58,387 nucleotides of DNA from JAZDPK01 sp043797615 (GTDB lineage: Bacteria > Patescibacteriota > Patescibacteriia > UBA11705 > JABHMO01), in contig JAZDPK010000039.1 in the NCBI GenBank assembly GCA_043797615.1, positions 1 through 58,387 on the forward strand, written 5' to 3'. The notes below the pieces were generated by a model, which saw only the letters and a list, made by a program, of their open reading frames with translations, made no database searches and had not been told where the DNA came from. Within the stretch, counting starts at the first letter, position 1, and each line of letters starts with the position of its first letter. Of the stretch, positions 47,902 to 55,839 are shown piece by piece. The translations under genes were made by a program, and so were the position numbers.

Positions 47902-48558
47902 ATGAGAATGGGAATGTTTTTACGACCGTCTTTGAAGCAGGAACAGCGGCTCGAGCAGCGGCTTGGCTTGGAACAGCGCATGCAGCTGACGAATTATCTT
48001 TTTCAGCAGCGCTTGAACCTGATCGAAACGGTTCATGGCGAGCGGTATAGTCCCAATGCCCATTGCCCATGCTGCGGACGCAAGCTAAAGCCGGCGGAAA
48101 TTCTGAAAGGATTCACGCAGGATCCGAACGATTTTACGACAAAATGCCCCGGCTGCAAGAAGCGTTTCGAGCCAAAGCTGATCAATTTCGGCCGGGCATC
48201 AAGGGCGGAAGTCGGATTTTACTGCCAGATGCAGACTTTGGAGCGCTTGTGCGGCAAAGCTCATTTGACCGTAGCGCAGCTGAAGAAGGACAATCCTGCG
48301 GTGTTTCATTCGGCGCTTGTCCATTTCGGCAGCATCGCGGCGGCGTTTGACAGCTTGGGCGTCAAGTACGCGCACAAGGAAGTGCTGGATTGGAAAGAAA
48401 AAATCTCGTCTTTCCTCGGACGCATGTCCGACAGCCAGATCGCCAGTTGCGTCGGCGTTTCCAGTTGCACCATTGGCCGTTATCGCAAGAGCTTGAACAT
48501 TCCCGCATATGATCTTCAAACAGCGATGGACAATGCCGGCATTAGCGAGGATGAATAA
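47902..48558 (+). CDS. Zinc-ribbon and helix-turn-helix protein
   Basis: A 218-residue protein. Gln/Arg-rich helical N-terminus (KQEQRLEQRLGLEQRMQL), a four-cysteine zinc ribbon (CPCCGRKLKP and CPGCKKRFEP at about 55-92), a middle helical region and a C-terminal helix-turn-helix-like segment (MSDSQIASCVGVSSCTIGRY) resembling homeodomain-like/resolvase HTHs. Probably a DNA-binding regulator. It has the best promoter in the window (TTGACA-17-TATAAT), AAGGAGG and a terminator, so it is expected to be highly expressed. Not assigned to a named family. Confidence 0.7.
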   Translation: MRMGMFLRPSLKQEQRLEQRLGLEQRMQLTNYLFQQRLNLIETVHGERYSPNAHCPCCGRKLKPAEILKGFTQDPNDFTTKCPGCKKRFEPKLINFGRASRAEVGFYCQMQTLERLCGKAHLTVAQLKKDNPAVFHSALVHFGSIAAAFDSLGVKYAHKEVLDWKEKISSFLGRMSDSQIASCVGVSSCTIGRYRKSLNIPAYDLQTAMDNAGISEDE

Positions 48559-48573
48559 TAGTTGTATTCATAA

Positions 48574-48608
48574 AATCCTGCGGATCAATTTCGCGGGATT
48601 TTTTTTAT
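48574..48608 (+). terminator. Rho-independent terminator
   Basis: AATCC-GCG/CGC-GGATT stem followed by T8. Confidence 0.85.
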
Positions 48609-48885
48609 AAAAAATCGAGCGGCGCAGCTTCACGGAATTTTTTTTGAATGCAGTCGCTATTTGGCAATCTTGACAAAACATTATAAATTGCATAAATTGT
48701 CATTATCGCATTGAACAGTTAGTTATATTGATAAATATTATTAGTTAAATTTAATCTAAAATTAAACATTTTTATGGTTTTGGATTGAATTTCCATTGAC
48801 ATTTATTATTTATAATGATATACTTAACGCATCATCAAATAATCTAAATTCACTAGATGGCTTGTCAATCTAAGTATTTCCAAGT
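48609..48885 (+). promoter_or_regulatory. AT-rich region with two tandem promoters
   Basis: TTGACA (48670-48675)-17-TAAATT (48693-48698) and TTGACA (48796-48801)-17-TATACT (48819-48824), both pointing at the sigma4/HARE gene. No ORF in the gap. Confidence 0.75.
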
Positions 48886-50001
48886 ATGGAAAACATCAAC
48901 TCAAAAATCAATTTCCAGGATTTGCTGGTCAATTTGCTTTCAAAACTGTCGGTTCGCGAACAGGACGTTTTGAAGCAGCGCTATCAGCTGATCAGCGAAC
49001 TGGAAGACAAAGCCACCCTCCGCGAGATTGGCGAAGCTTATAATATCACGCGCGAACGCGTGCGCCAGATCGAGGCCGAGGCGATCCGCAAATTGTCCGA
49101 GCTGGCAACGGAAAAGCAGTTTGCCAACGATTTGAAATCGCTTGAAGCCGAGCTGGTCGCCCACCTTGAGCGCAGCGGCGGCTTGGTGCGCGAGGATATC
49201 CTGCTCTCTGATTTCGCCAAGAAAAATTACGGCTTGGACTTTCTGCACGAGAACGCTTATCTTTTCGTGCTTGAGCATCTTTTCGATTCGGCCGAGCGCG
49301 TCGGCGACCTTGATTCTTTTTACGCCGTGTGGAAGCTGAATGATTTCGACATTGCGCATGTCGCGCGGCTGGTTGAAAATCTTGAAAAGCATTTTTCCGA
49401 ACATAAGAATCTGCAAAGCGACGAGGAAATCGTCGGCTTGGCCAAGGAAAAACTGCACGACGAATTGAAAGCCGAGCTGGAAAAAATTCTGGCCAAGCAC
49501 AGCGATCTGCGCCTCGAGGACATCATTGAATCGTATTTGAATTCCACTTCCAAGCTGGAAAAGAACATCATGAACCAGTGGGGCATGAGCGAATGGGAGA
49601 ATGTCCGGCCGAAAAAGCTGGGCGACAAAATCAATCTGACCTTTTTGCAGCACAAAGAGCCGCTGCATTTCCGCGACATCGCCGCGAAAATAAATTCCTA
49701 CAAGTTCGACGCGAAGAATATCTGCCCGGCCACGGTGCACAACGAGCTCATCGCGAATGATAAGTTCGTGCTGATCGGCCGCGGCGTTTACGCCCTGAAA
49801 GACTGGGGATACAGCGAAGGCACAGTGGCCGATATTATTTCCCGCATTTTGCAGGAAGCTGGACAGCCGCTTGCCAAGCAGGAAATTTTCGACCAAGTTT
49901 TGAAGCAGCGGAAAGTCAATCCGTCGACGATTTATCTCTCGCTCATCAATCGCGACAAGTTTGAAAAGCTGGGCGGCAACAAGTACGGGTTGAAGAAATA
50001 A
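48886..50001 (+). CDS. Sigma-70 region 4 / HARE-HTH fusion regulator
   Basis: A 371-residue protein. Residues about 15-65 are a sigma region 4 HTH (SVREQDVLKQRYQL, TLREIGEAYNITRERVRQIE). A long helical middle follows, then two winged-helix units: KKLGDKINLTFLQHKEPLHF...GRGVYALKDWGY (about 242-308), which fits a HARE-HTH as in RNA polymerase delta subunit, and a second (TVADIISRILQEAGQPLAKQ, about 313-369). It lacks sigma region 2, so it cannot be a complete sigma factor; a polymerase-associated regulator is likely. Two tandem promoters drive it. Confidence 0.85.
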   Translation: MENINSKINFQDLLVNLLSKLSVREQDVLKQRYQLISELEDKATLREIGEAYNITRERVRQIEAEAIRKLSELATEKQFANDLKSLEAELVAHLERSGGLVREDILLSDFAKKNYGLDFLHENAYLFVLEHLFDSAERVGDLDSFYAVWKLNDFDIAHVARLVENLEKHFSEHKNLQSDEEIVGLAKEKLHDELKAELEKILAKHSDLRLEDIIESYLNSTSKLEKNIMNQWGMSEWENVRPKKLGDKINLTFLQHKEPLHFRDIAAKINSYKFDAKNICPATVHNELIANDKFVLIGRGVYALKDWGYSEGTVADIISRILQEAGQPLAKQEIFDQVLKQRKVNPSTIYLSLINRDKFEKLGGNKYGLKK

Positions 50002-50020
50002 TCATCACCATTTAAAATAA

Positions 50021-50092
50021 AGAAAATCCAGGTTTGCGCCGATGTTTTGTTTGTTTATAAACAAAGGCGTGACTCTGGATTTTCTTTTTGTT
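50021..50092 (+). terminator. Long hairpin terminator
   Basis: AGAAAATCCAG/CTGGATTTTCT (11 bp) with GCC/GGC and a perfect TTTGTTTATAAACAAA palindrome inside, followed by TTTTTGTTTT. Confidence 0.8.
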
Positions 50093-50190
50093 TTATAAAA
50101 TGGTATAATTAAATAAATGGGATAAACGCGATAAACGTGATTGTCTTGACAATTTAATCAAGCAAATCTCGTTTATCACATTGCTTTTTT

Positions 50191-51744
50191 ATGTTCAACT
50201 GGCAAATAAATTTTGACTGGAGCTGGCTTTACGCCCTTGGCAGCCAGCCGCTCTACGAGATTATCTGGCAGGTGTTCGCGAGCGGCGGCTGGATCATTTT
50301 CATATTGGCCGTCCTGTACGGCTCCTGGGTCAACTATGTCTTCATTATGCAAGGCCGGTTCGCCGCCAGGCAGAACTACATATTCCTCGCCATCGACATT
50401 CCGAAGGAGAACCTGCAGACGCCGCGCGCCGTGGAAAATATCTTCGTCGCCCTTTCCGGCGCGCATTCGCCCGGCGAATTTTACGAGCGCAAGATCAGGG
50501 GCGAATTCCAGCTCGGCTTCAGCATCGAGATCGTCAGCATCGACGGCTACATCCAATTTTTGATCAGGACGCCGTCGCAATTCCGCCATCTGGTGGAAGC
50601 GTCGATCTATTCCCACTACCCGGACGCGGAGATCACCGAAGTGCGCGATTACGCCGCCGACGTCAACCCGACTTTTCCAAACGACGAATACAATCTTTGG
50701 GGCACGGATCTTGTCCTGGTGCGCGACGATTATTTCCCGCTGCGCACCTACATCGAATTCCAGGAGGAATTGGACAAGGAATTCAAGGATCCGATGGCGG
50801 CCCTGCTCGAAGTCTTGAGCAAAATCGGCCCGGGCGAGCAGATCTGGATTCAAATCATTATCTTGCCGGCGGACATCGGCTGGGAAAAGCGCGGACTCGA
50901 GGCGGCGAACAAGCTCATGGGCATTGCCAAGCCGCTGAAAAAGGGCATGATCGAAAAAATCGTGGAATCGCCGATCACCGCCTTGCAATTCCTGGCGAAT
51001 GAAGTTCTGAGCGGCGGCGAAATGGTTGAAGAAAAGCCGAAAGTGGAAAGATTCAACATGATGGCCCTGCCGCCGAAGGAAAAGAAGGAGGTGGAAGCGA
51101 TTTTGAAAAAAGTCGATAAGATTTGCTTTTCGAGCAAGATCCGATTTGTCTACTATGCGAAGAAGGAAGTGTTTAAAAAGGGCTTGGCCGTGAGCGGCAT
51201 GATCGGCGCGTTCAAGCAGTTCGGCTCGTCCGCCCTGAACGGCTTCAAGCCGGGCAGCAATAAAGTATCGGTGCGCTACGGCTTCAAGGATTTCCGCGAA
51301 AATTATCGCAAGAATAAAATTTTGGCTGATTTCAAAGCCCGCAACATTTTCACCTGCAAAGGCCCGTTCCTTTTGAATATCGAAGAGCTGGCGACGATTT
51401 TCCACTTTCCGCACATTGAAATCAAAGCGCCGCTCGTCCACCGCATCGAATCCAAGCGGGCGCGGGCGCCGATCGGCTTGCCGGTCGAGGCCGAGCCGTA
51501 CGCCGGCGAGGAATTGGAAGAGCCAGCGGCCGAGGCCGAAGAAGCGGGCGGGAAAAAAGCGCGGGCAATCGATTATGACAATGATTATTTTGAAAAGCGG
51601 TTCGCGATCGACCAGACCGGCGAGTCCGACCGCAAGCGCAAGGAAAAAGTGCTGAAGGAATTGAAAATCGCCAGCGCCGTTGTCAAGCCGACAAAGCCTA
51701 ACGCGGAAAAGGAAGATGCGCCGGACAATCTGCCGTTTGTTTAA
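50191..51744 (+). CDS. DUF8128-type membrane protein of the T4SS-like locus
   Basis: A 517-residue protein: one hydrophobic N-terminal helix (about 30-52), a large cytoplasmic domain, and a charged acidic C-terminal tail. I recognise it by length, N-terminal layout and position as the protein that sits directly before a VirD4/TraD-like ATPase in Patescibacteria (DUF8128 in current databases); molecular role unknown. The stretch FQLGFSIEIVSIDGYIQFLI and SHYPDAEITEVRDY is typical. A GATAAACG theme spacer precedes the start; REP-like palindromes separate it from the ATPase gene. Confidence 0.75.
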   Translation: MFNWQINFDWSWLYALGSQPLYEIIWQVFASGGWIIFILAVLYGSWVNYVFIMQGRFAARQNYIFLAIDIPKENLQTPRAVENIFVALSGAHSPGEFYERKIRGEFQLGFSIEIVSIDGYIQFLIRTPSQFRHLVEASIYSHYPDAEITEVRDYAADVNPTFPNDEYNLWGTDLVLVRDDYFPLRTYIEFQEELDKEFKDPMAALLEVLSKIGPGEQIWIQIIILPADIGWEKRGLEAANKLMGIAKPLKKGMIEKIVESPITALQFLANEVLSGGEMVEEKPKVERFNMMALPPKEKKEVEAILKKVDKICFSSKIRFVYYAKKEVFKKGLAVSGMIGAFKQFGSSALNGFKPGSNKVSVRYGFKDFRENYRKNKILADFKARNIFTCKGPFLLNIEELATIFHFPHIEIKAPLVHRIESKRARAPIGLPVEAEPYAGEELEEPAAEAEEAGGKKARAIDYDNDYFEKRFAIDQTGESDRKRKEKVLKELKIASAVVKPTKPNAEKEDAPDNLPFV

Positions 51745-51762
51745 AACGAAAAAACCAAAAAA

Positions 51763-51804
51763 CCCTTCGACTCCTCGATAAACTCGGAGCTCAGGGTAAA
51801 CTCC
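51763..51804. repeat. CCCTTCGACTCC...GGAGCTCAGGG palindrome within a theme
   Basis: ACCCT/AGGGT and CTCC/GGAG arms. It interrupts an AACCAAAAAA / AACGAAAGAACT theme that occurs uninterrupted at 8662-8684. Confidence 0.7.
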
Positions 51805-51866
51805 AAAACGAAAGAACTTATGAACGAATTGTGATATCTTGCGAACAAAAATCATTTAAGAAGTAC

Positions 51867-51890
51867 GGGCGAATAATTATTCGCCCCTAC
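51867..51890 (-). repeat. GTAG-led perfect palindrome
   Basis: GGGCGAATAATTATTCGCCC is a perfect 20-bp palindrome; on the minus strand GTAG lies immediately 5' of it, the arrangement RAYT enzymes recognise. Confidence 0.75.
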
Positions 51891-51898
51891 AAAAATAT

Positions 51899-53689
51899 AT
51901 GCCCAGCGGATTGACAATGCTCGCGGAAACGAATTTCCGCGGCGAAAAAAAGAAATTCGGAATCAGAGACGACGACCGGCGCCGCCATGTTTACGTTATC
52001 GGAAAAACCGGCATGGGCAAATCCGTCCTGCTGGAGAACATGGCGTATTCCGATATCATCAACGGCAAAGGCATTTGCTATGTCGATCCGCACGGCGACA
52101 GCGCCGAGCTGCTCATTGATTGCATTCCGAACAGCCGGATCAACGACGTGATTTATTTCAATCCGGCGGATATTGATTTCCCGATCGCTTTCAACGTCCT
52201 GGAAAGGGTCGAGCCGAAAAACCGGCATTTGGTCGCTTCCGGCCTGATCGGCGTTTTCAAGAAAATATGGGCGGACAGCTGGGGCCCGCGCCTTGAATAT
52301 CTGCTGCGCAACACGATTTTGGCATTGCTTGATTACGAAGGCAGCACGCTCCTCGGCGTCAACCGCATGCTGATCGACAAGGAATACCGCAAGAAAGTCA
52401 TCGCCAAAATCCAGAATCCGGTGGTCAAGGCGTTCTGGGTGGACGAATACACGAAATACAGCCAGCAGTTCATGGTGGAAGCGATTTCGCCTATTCAAAA
52501 CAAAGTCGGCCAATTCTTATCCACCGGTTTGATCCGCAACATCGTGGGTCAAGTGACTTCGACGATCAATATCCGTAAAATAATGGACGAAGGCAAGATT
52601 TTTATTTTAAATTTATCTAAAGGACGGGTTGGCGAAGACGCGTCCAGTTTGCTCGGCGCGATGATGATCACGAAGCTCCAGCTCGCCGCGATGAGCCGCG
52701 TGGACATTCCGGAAGAAGAGCGCAAGGATTTTTATCTTTACGTTGATGAATTCCAGAATTTCGCCACCGAATCGTTCGCCAATATCCTGTCCGAAGCGAG
52801 AAAATACAAATTGAACCTGACCCTTGGCCATCAATACGTCGGCCAGTTGGAAATCGGCGGCAACACGGTGGTGCGCGACGCCATTTTCGGCAACGTCGGA
52901 ACGATCATCCTCTTCCGGATTGGCGCCGGGGACGCGGAATTTCTGGTGAAAGAATTCACCCCGCGCTTTGTCGAGGACGATTTGGTCAATCTGCCGAAAT
53001 ACAACGTTTACATGAAGCTCATGATCAACGGCGTGTCGTCTGATCCGTTCAGCGCCCGCACTCTGCCGCCCATTTCCAGGCGTTCCGGCAACGCGGAAAA
53101 GATCATCAGCATTTCGCGCGAGCGCTACGCCAATGCGCGCGAAATAGTGGAAGACAAAATCGCGCGCTGGACCGGCGTGGAAACCGAAGAAATGATGGAT
53201 AAATTGGAAAAGGAGCTGGCGCAAAAAAATGCCGCGAACATTATTGATAAAAAAATCGATTTTCTGGCGAGCCAGAAGGGAGATTATCAAAAAGAAGAAG
53301 GGATAAAGGAGGCTAAAGAAGATAACGATGAACTGGAAAACGAGAAAGAAGAACCAAGACGCGAATTCGCCCGGCGGGAGAGAGAAGAATCTGATTACGA
53401 ATCCGCGGAACGGAAAACTGATGAAGTAGTTCAAATCGTGAAATGTACGGGCTGCGGCCAGAAAACGAAAATCAATTTCGTGCCTGATCCGAAGCGGCCG
53501 GTGTTCTGCAAAGAATGCTTGAAAGAATACCGCCGCAAGCAGGCGAAAGAACAATTGGAAAAAGAACAGCGGGGCGGCGGAGGCTACGGCGCAAGCAGCC
53601 GTCCGTCATATTCAAAACCGGCGACGCCAAGCAAAGACATTTCATTGAATGATTTGCGCAATCAAGATGTGAAAAATTTATGCAAATAA
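51899..53689 (+). CDS. VirD4/TraD-like type IV secretion ATPase with C-terminal zinc ribbon
   Basis: A 596-residue AAA+ DNA-pump-type ATPase. Walker A VIGKTGMGKSVLLE, GICYVDPHGD, Walker B FYLYVDEFQNFA, and LGHQYVGQLE match the TraG/VirD4/HerA superfamily. No N-terminal membrane helices; the DUF8128-type neighbour may provide the anchor. After the ATPase core, a charged linker contains a GATTATCAAAAAGAAGAAGG theme insertion (about 53277-53325), then a four-cysteine zinc ribbon (CTGCGQKTK and CKECLKEYR) and a Gly/Ser-rich tail. Probable role: DNA uptake, conjugation-like transfer or pilus-linked transport. No relaxase is nearby. Confidence 0.85.
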   Translation: MPSGLTMLAETNFRGEKKKFGIRDDDRRRHVYVIGKTGMGKSVLLENMAYSDIINGKGICYVDPHGDSAELLIDCIPNSRINDVIYFNPADIDFPIAFNVLERVEPKNRHLVASGLIGVFKKIWADSWGPRLEYLLRNTILALLDYEGSTLLGVNRMLIDKEYRKKVIAKIQNPVVKAFWVDEYTKYSQQFMVEAISPIQNKVGQFLSTGLIRNIVGQVTSTINIRKIMDEGKIFILNLSKGRVGEDASSLLGAMMITKLQLAAMSRVDIPEEERKDFYLYVDEFQNFATESFANILSEARKYKLNLTLGHQYVGQLEIGGNTVVRDAIFGNVGTIILFRIGAGDAEFLVKEFTPRFVEDDLVNLPKYNVYMKLMINGVSSDPFSARTLPPISRRSGNAEKIISISRERYANAREIVEDKIARWTGVETEEMMDKLEKELAQKNAANIIDKKIDFLASQKGDYQKEEGIKEAKEDNDELENEKEEPRREFARREREESDYESAERKTDEVVQIVKCTGCGQKTKINFVPDPKRPVFCKECLKEYRRKQAKEQLEKEQRGGGGYGASSRPSYSKPATPSKDISLNDLRNQDVKNLCK

Positions 53690-54099
53690 GAGCGGCCACT
53701 GAATCGGACTTGGGAAAAGTGGAAAAACTTTTTAGTTTGCCGGAACTTGCCGAAGCAAACGGCGAGTATTGTTCCGCCGAAATATTGGCCGATTACATCG
53801 ATGAAAAGTTTTTTTTGGTTGCGGAAGACGCCGGCGGCATTATCGGCGCGCTGTTCGGCGAGCGGCTGAAAGGCGCCGGCATGTTGCTTTGGGTGTTTGC
53901 GATTGAAGAAGGCATGAGAGGGAAGGGAGTGGGAACCGCGCTTTTGACTAACTTTGAAAATAATATGGCTTTGGAAAATCGAACCTGGATCATGCTGTAC
54001 GCGCCGGCGCAGAGTCCTAAGACAATACGCTTTTATGAGAATCGCGGCTACCAGAAGGGCAAACCCCAGATTGAGTTTTTAAAGTGTTTTAATCAATAA
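53680..54099 (+). CDS. GNAT-family N-acetyltransferase
   Basis: A 139-residue acetyl-CoA-dependent acetyltransferase. Acetyl-CoA pyrophosphate loop in IEEGMRGKGVGTALL and C-terminal KTIRFYENRGYQKGK. The start overlaps the end of the ATPase gene by 10 bp, so the two are translationally coupled. Substrate unknown; small molecule or protein N-terminus are both possible. Confidence 0.88.
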   Translation: MQIRAATESDLGKVEKLFSLPELAEANGEYCSAEILADYIDEKFFLVAEDAGGIIGALFGERLKGAGMLLWVFAIEEGMRGKGVGTALLTNFENNMALENRTWIMLYAPAQSPKTIRFYENRGYQKGKPQIEFLKCFNQ

Positions 54100-54161
54100 C
54101 GGCTGATCATCGCAAATGATCATCAAGAAAATACGCCGAAATGGGCGAATTTTTTGGATAT

Positions 54162-54194
54162 TTGCATTTTTATTTTCGCGCTGGTATGCTGATT
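54162..54194 (+). promoter_or_regulatory. Promoter of cassette 1, shared block
   Basis: TTGCAT (54162-54167), 17 bp, TATGCT (54185-54190) preceded by TGG (extended -10). The 28 bases 54167-54194 are identical to 55061-55088. Confidence 0.8.
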
Positions 54195-54247
54195 TTGTCA
54201 GCTTGTTCGTTGAAATTTACTTTTTAAAAACATAAAAGGAGCAGAAC

Positions 54248-54715
54248 ATGAAAACATTCGTTGAACGATTGCGGCAAAATCAAAGTAAAATACTCGCTTT
54301 ACTTAAGAAACGGAGCGTGGCGAAGAATAAGATTGAACGCCAAGTTTTATGGACAAAAGTCGAGCGGCTTTTTAAAGAGCAAGACCGATTGATCGAACGG
54401 CAAGTCGATGAGGAAGTCAAAATCAAAAAAGCCAAACAACAACGGATCGCTTTGAAAATTCAGGCCGTTGAAAAGCAGTTGAATGTGCTTTACGCCGAAG
54501 TCAAGGCGCTTGATCCAGTGAAAGACGCGGCCAAGAGAAAATTCTTGCTGGCGAAAATCGATCGCGTTGAAAACAGTGAGGCGAAGCTGATGGAGCGCCA
54601 TTTCGAAGCCGGCCGTCTGCTGAAACCGGGCGACGTGGCCAAAGTAAAAGCCAGCAGCGAAAAATTATTGAAGGAACTGCAAGCGATCAAAAAGCGCAAA
54701 GGAGGTATTCGATGA
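54248..54715 (+). CDS. Coiled-coil protein, cassette 1
   Basis: A 155-residue lysine-rich, almost entirely helical protein with coiled-coil periodicity. Not recognised. Its segment IDRVENSEAKLMERH (about 101-115) matches IKNLEAGEWKLLEQH in the protein at 55128, so the two are paralogous. AAAAGGAG precedes the ATG. Its stop overlaps the next start (ATGA), coupling it to a two-helix membrane protein. The same order, with the same 28-bp promoter block, is repeated about 0.9 kb downstream. Confidence 0.65.
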   Translation: MKTFVERLRQNQSKILALLKKRSVAKNKIERQVLWTKVERLFKEQDRLIERQVDEEVKIKKAKQQRIALKIQAVEKQLNVLYAEVKALDPVKDAAKRKFLLAKIDRVENSEAKLMERHFEAGRLLKPGDVAKVKASSEKLLKELQAIKKRKGGIR

Positions 54716-54936
54716 ATGCCAGGAAATACGGTTGGGTGTTGAGCCTGATCATGCTCGCATCCATGATACTGCTCGATCTTTTCGGCGATTTGCTGAGAGT
54801 TGATTGGGGGCCGACGGATTTGGACGCGATGATTGATTGCGTTCATTTCAGTTTTTATTTCGTTATGGGCGCGGCGTTTGTCGCTTTCTCGGTTAATCTA
54901 TTGCGCGCGCTTCGTATCAAACAAGCGAAGCGTTAA
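54712..54936 (+). CDS. Two-helix membrane protein, cassette 1
   Basis: A 74-residue protein with two transmembrane helices (about 7-28 and 43-64) joined by a short acidic loop (VDWGPTDLDAMID) and a basic C-terminus. GGAGGT lies upstream and the ATGA overlap couples it to the coiled-coil gene. Small two-helix proteins next to a cytoplasmic coiled-coil protein can be holin-like effectors, anchors or toxin components; none is provable here. Confidence 0.65.
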   Translation: MNARKYGWVLSLIMLASMILLDLFGDLLRVDWGPTDLDAMIDCVHFSFYFVMGAAFVAFSVNLLRALRIKQAKR

Positions 54937-54954
54937 TCGGCGAATTCACATTGC

Positions 54955-54991
54955 AAAGGTTCTGCAACATTGCAGAGCCTTTTAAAATTTT
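54955..54991 (+). terminator. Terminator of cassette 1
   Basis: AAAGG-CTGCAA/TTGCAG-CCTTT stem followed by TTTTAAAATTTT. Confidence 0.8.
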
Positions 54992-55014
54992 CCGATTGTT
55001 GAAAACAGACAGAG

Positions 55015-55042
55015 CGGTTTCATGGTATAGTCCATGAAACCG
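55015..55042. repeat. CATGG-family hairpin, exact inverse of 30388-30415
   Basis: All 28 bases are the reverse complement of the first hairpin of the 30.4-kb array: an 11-bp CGGTTTCATGG/CCATGAAACCG stem. It lies between the two cassettes. Confidence 0.85.
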
Positions 55043-55055
55043 GTGTTTTCGCTTG

Positions 55056-55088
55056 TTGCTTTTTTATTTTCGCGCTGGTATGCTGATT
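55056..55088 (+). promoter_or_regulatory. Promoter of cassette 2, shared block
   Basis: TTGCTT (55056-55061), 17 bp, TATGCT (55079-55084) with TGG extension; identical to the cassette 1 block from -35 edge to +4. Confidence 0.8.
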
Positions 55089-55127
55089 GCATGGCACGTT
55101 CATTAATAATTTTAAAGGAGGAAAATA

Positions 55128-55442
55128 ATGACACTGAGCAAGCGTCAAGCGGAAATCAAAGCGTTGCGCGACGAGTTGAAATGTACTAATTTCGTTTGCG
55201 AGCGGAAAAAGTACGAGAAAATCCAGACGCGCATAAAAAATTTGGAAGCCGGAGAATGGAAACTCCTGGAACAGCATGCGCAAATTCGCGGCGCGCCGCT
55301 CAGAAAAGCGCAGGAAGATCTAAGAGTTTTGTATAAAAAAATTCTTTCCCGAAAAGCCGACTCTGCGGTCCTGGTTGAACTGCAGAGTTTGGTCAGAAAA
55401 TTAACGTTCGACAAAACGCTGAAGCAGGGCGCGAAGAGCTGA
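55128..55442 (+). CDS. Coiled-coil protein, cassette 2
   Basis: A 104-residue basic helical protein, paralogous to the C-terminal part of the protein at 54248 (IKNLEAGEWKLLEQH against IDRVENSEAKLMERH). Shorter at the N-terminus. TAAAGGAGG precedes the ATG. A two-helix membrane protein gene follows 18 bp later, as in cassette 1. Confidence 0.65.
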   Translation: MTLSKRQAEIKALRDELKCTNFVCERKKYEKIQTRIKNLEAGEWKLLEQHAQIRGAPLRKAQEDLRVLYKKILSRKADSAVLVELQSLVRKLTFDKTLKQGAKS

Positions 55443-55460
55443 TTGAAAGGAGGTGAAGAA

Positions 55461-55796
55461 ATGTTCAACGAAAAGCAGTGGAAGCTCTGGAATAAAATTT
55501 ATATTGCAGCGATGATCCTGTTTTATTTCTCGCTGGCGATGATCGTGCTGTGCGCGATTTTTCATCCGCCGTACTTGCCATCGCCCATTGCCTGCGGTTT
55601 TTTCGCCGGTTTGATCATGGGATACAGTTGGAAGCAAATGAAAACGGTTGTGTTAGAAAGCACGTTGAACAGCGAACTTTCGATTAAAGAAATTAAACAC
55701 GAACAAAATACTTTGAAAGATCGCCTTGAAGTGCTGAAGCCGGCGGTTCGGGATGAACGCGAGAGCACTGAGCAAACCAAACCGACCATTCATTGA
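55461..55796 (+). CDS. Two-helix membrane protein, cassette 2
   Basis: A 111-residue protein: two transmembrane helices (about 12-34 and 43-60) joined by a short loop (HPPYLPSP), then a cytoplasmic coiled-coil tail (NSELSIKEIKHEQNTLKDRL). ATG 55461 is preferred because GAAAGGAGGT ends seven bases before it. Counterpart of the protein at 54712, though its sequence has diverged and gained a tail. Confidence 0.65.
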   Translation: MFNEKQWKLWNKIYIAAMILFYFSLAMIVLCAIFHPPYLPSPIACGFFAGLIMGYSWKQMKTVVLESTLNSELSIKEIKHEQNTLKDRLEVLKPAVRDERESTEQTKPTIH

Positions 55797-55803
55797 TTGA
55801 ATC

Positions 55804-55839
55804 AGAGCCGCGATCAAATCGGGGCTCTTTTTATTTTTA
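55804..55839 (+). terminator. Terminator of cassette 2
   Basis: AGAGCC-CGAT/ATCG-GGCTCT stem followed by TTTTTATTTTT. Confidence 0.9.

Noticed and set aside
44230..49896. Many long minus-strand ORFs opposite secD, secF and the sigma4/HARE gene (for example 48940-49896)
   Set aside because: They mirror strongly coding plus-strand genes with clear family motifs and have no signals of their own.
50176..51855. A 559-codon minus-strand ORF opposite the DUF8128-type gene
   Set aside because: Phe/Arg-rich antisense shadow; the plus-strand gene has family-like sequence and context.
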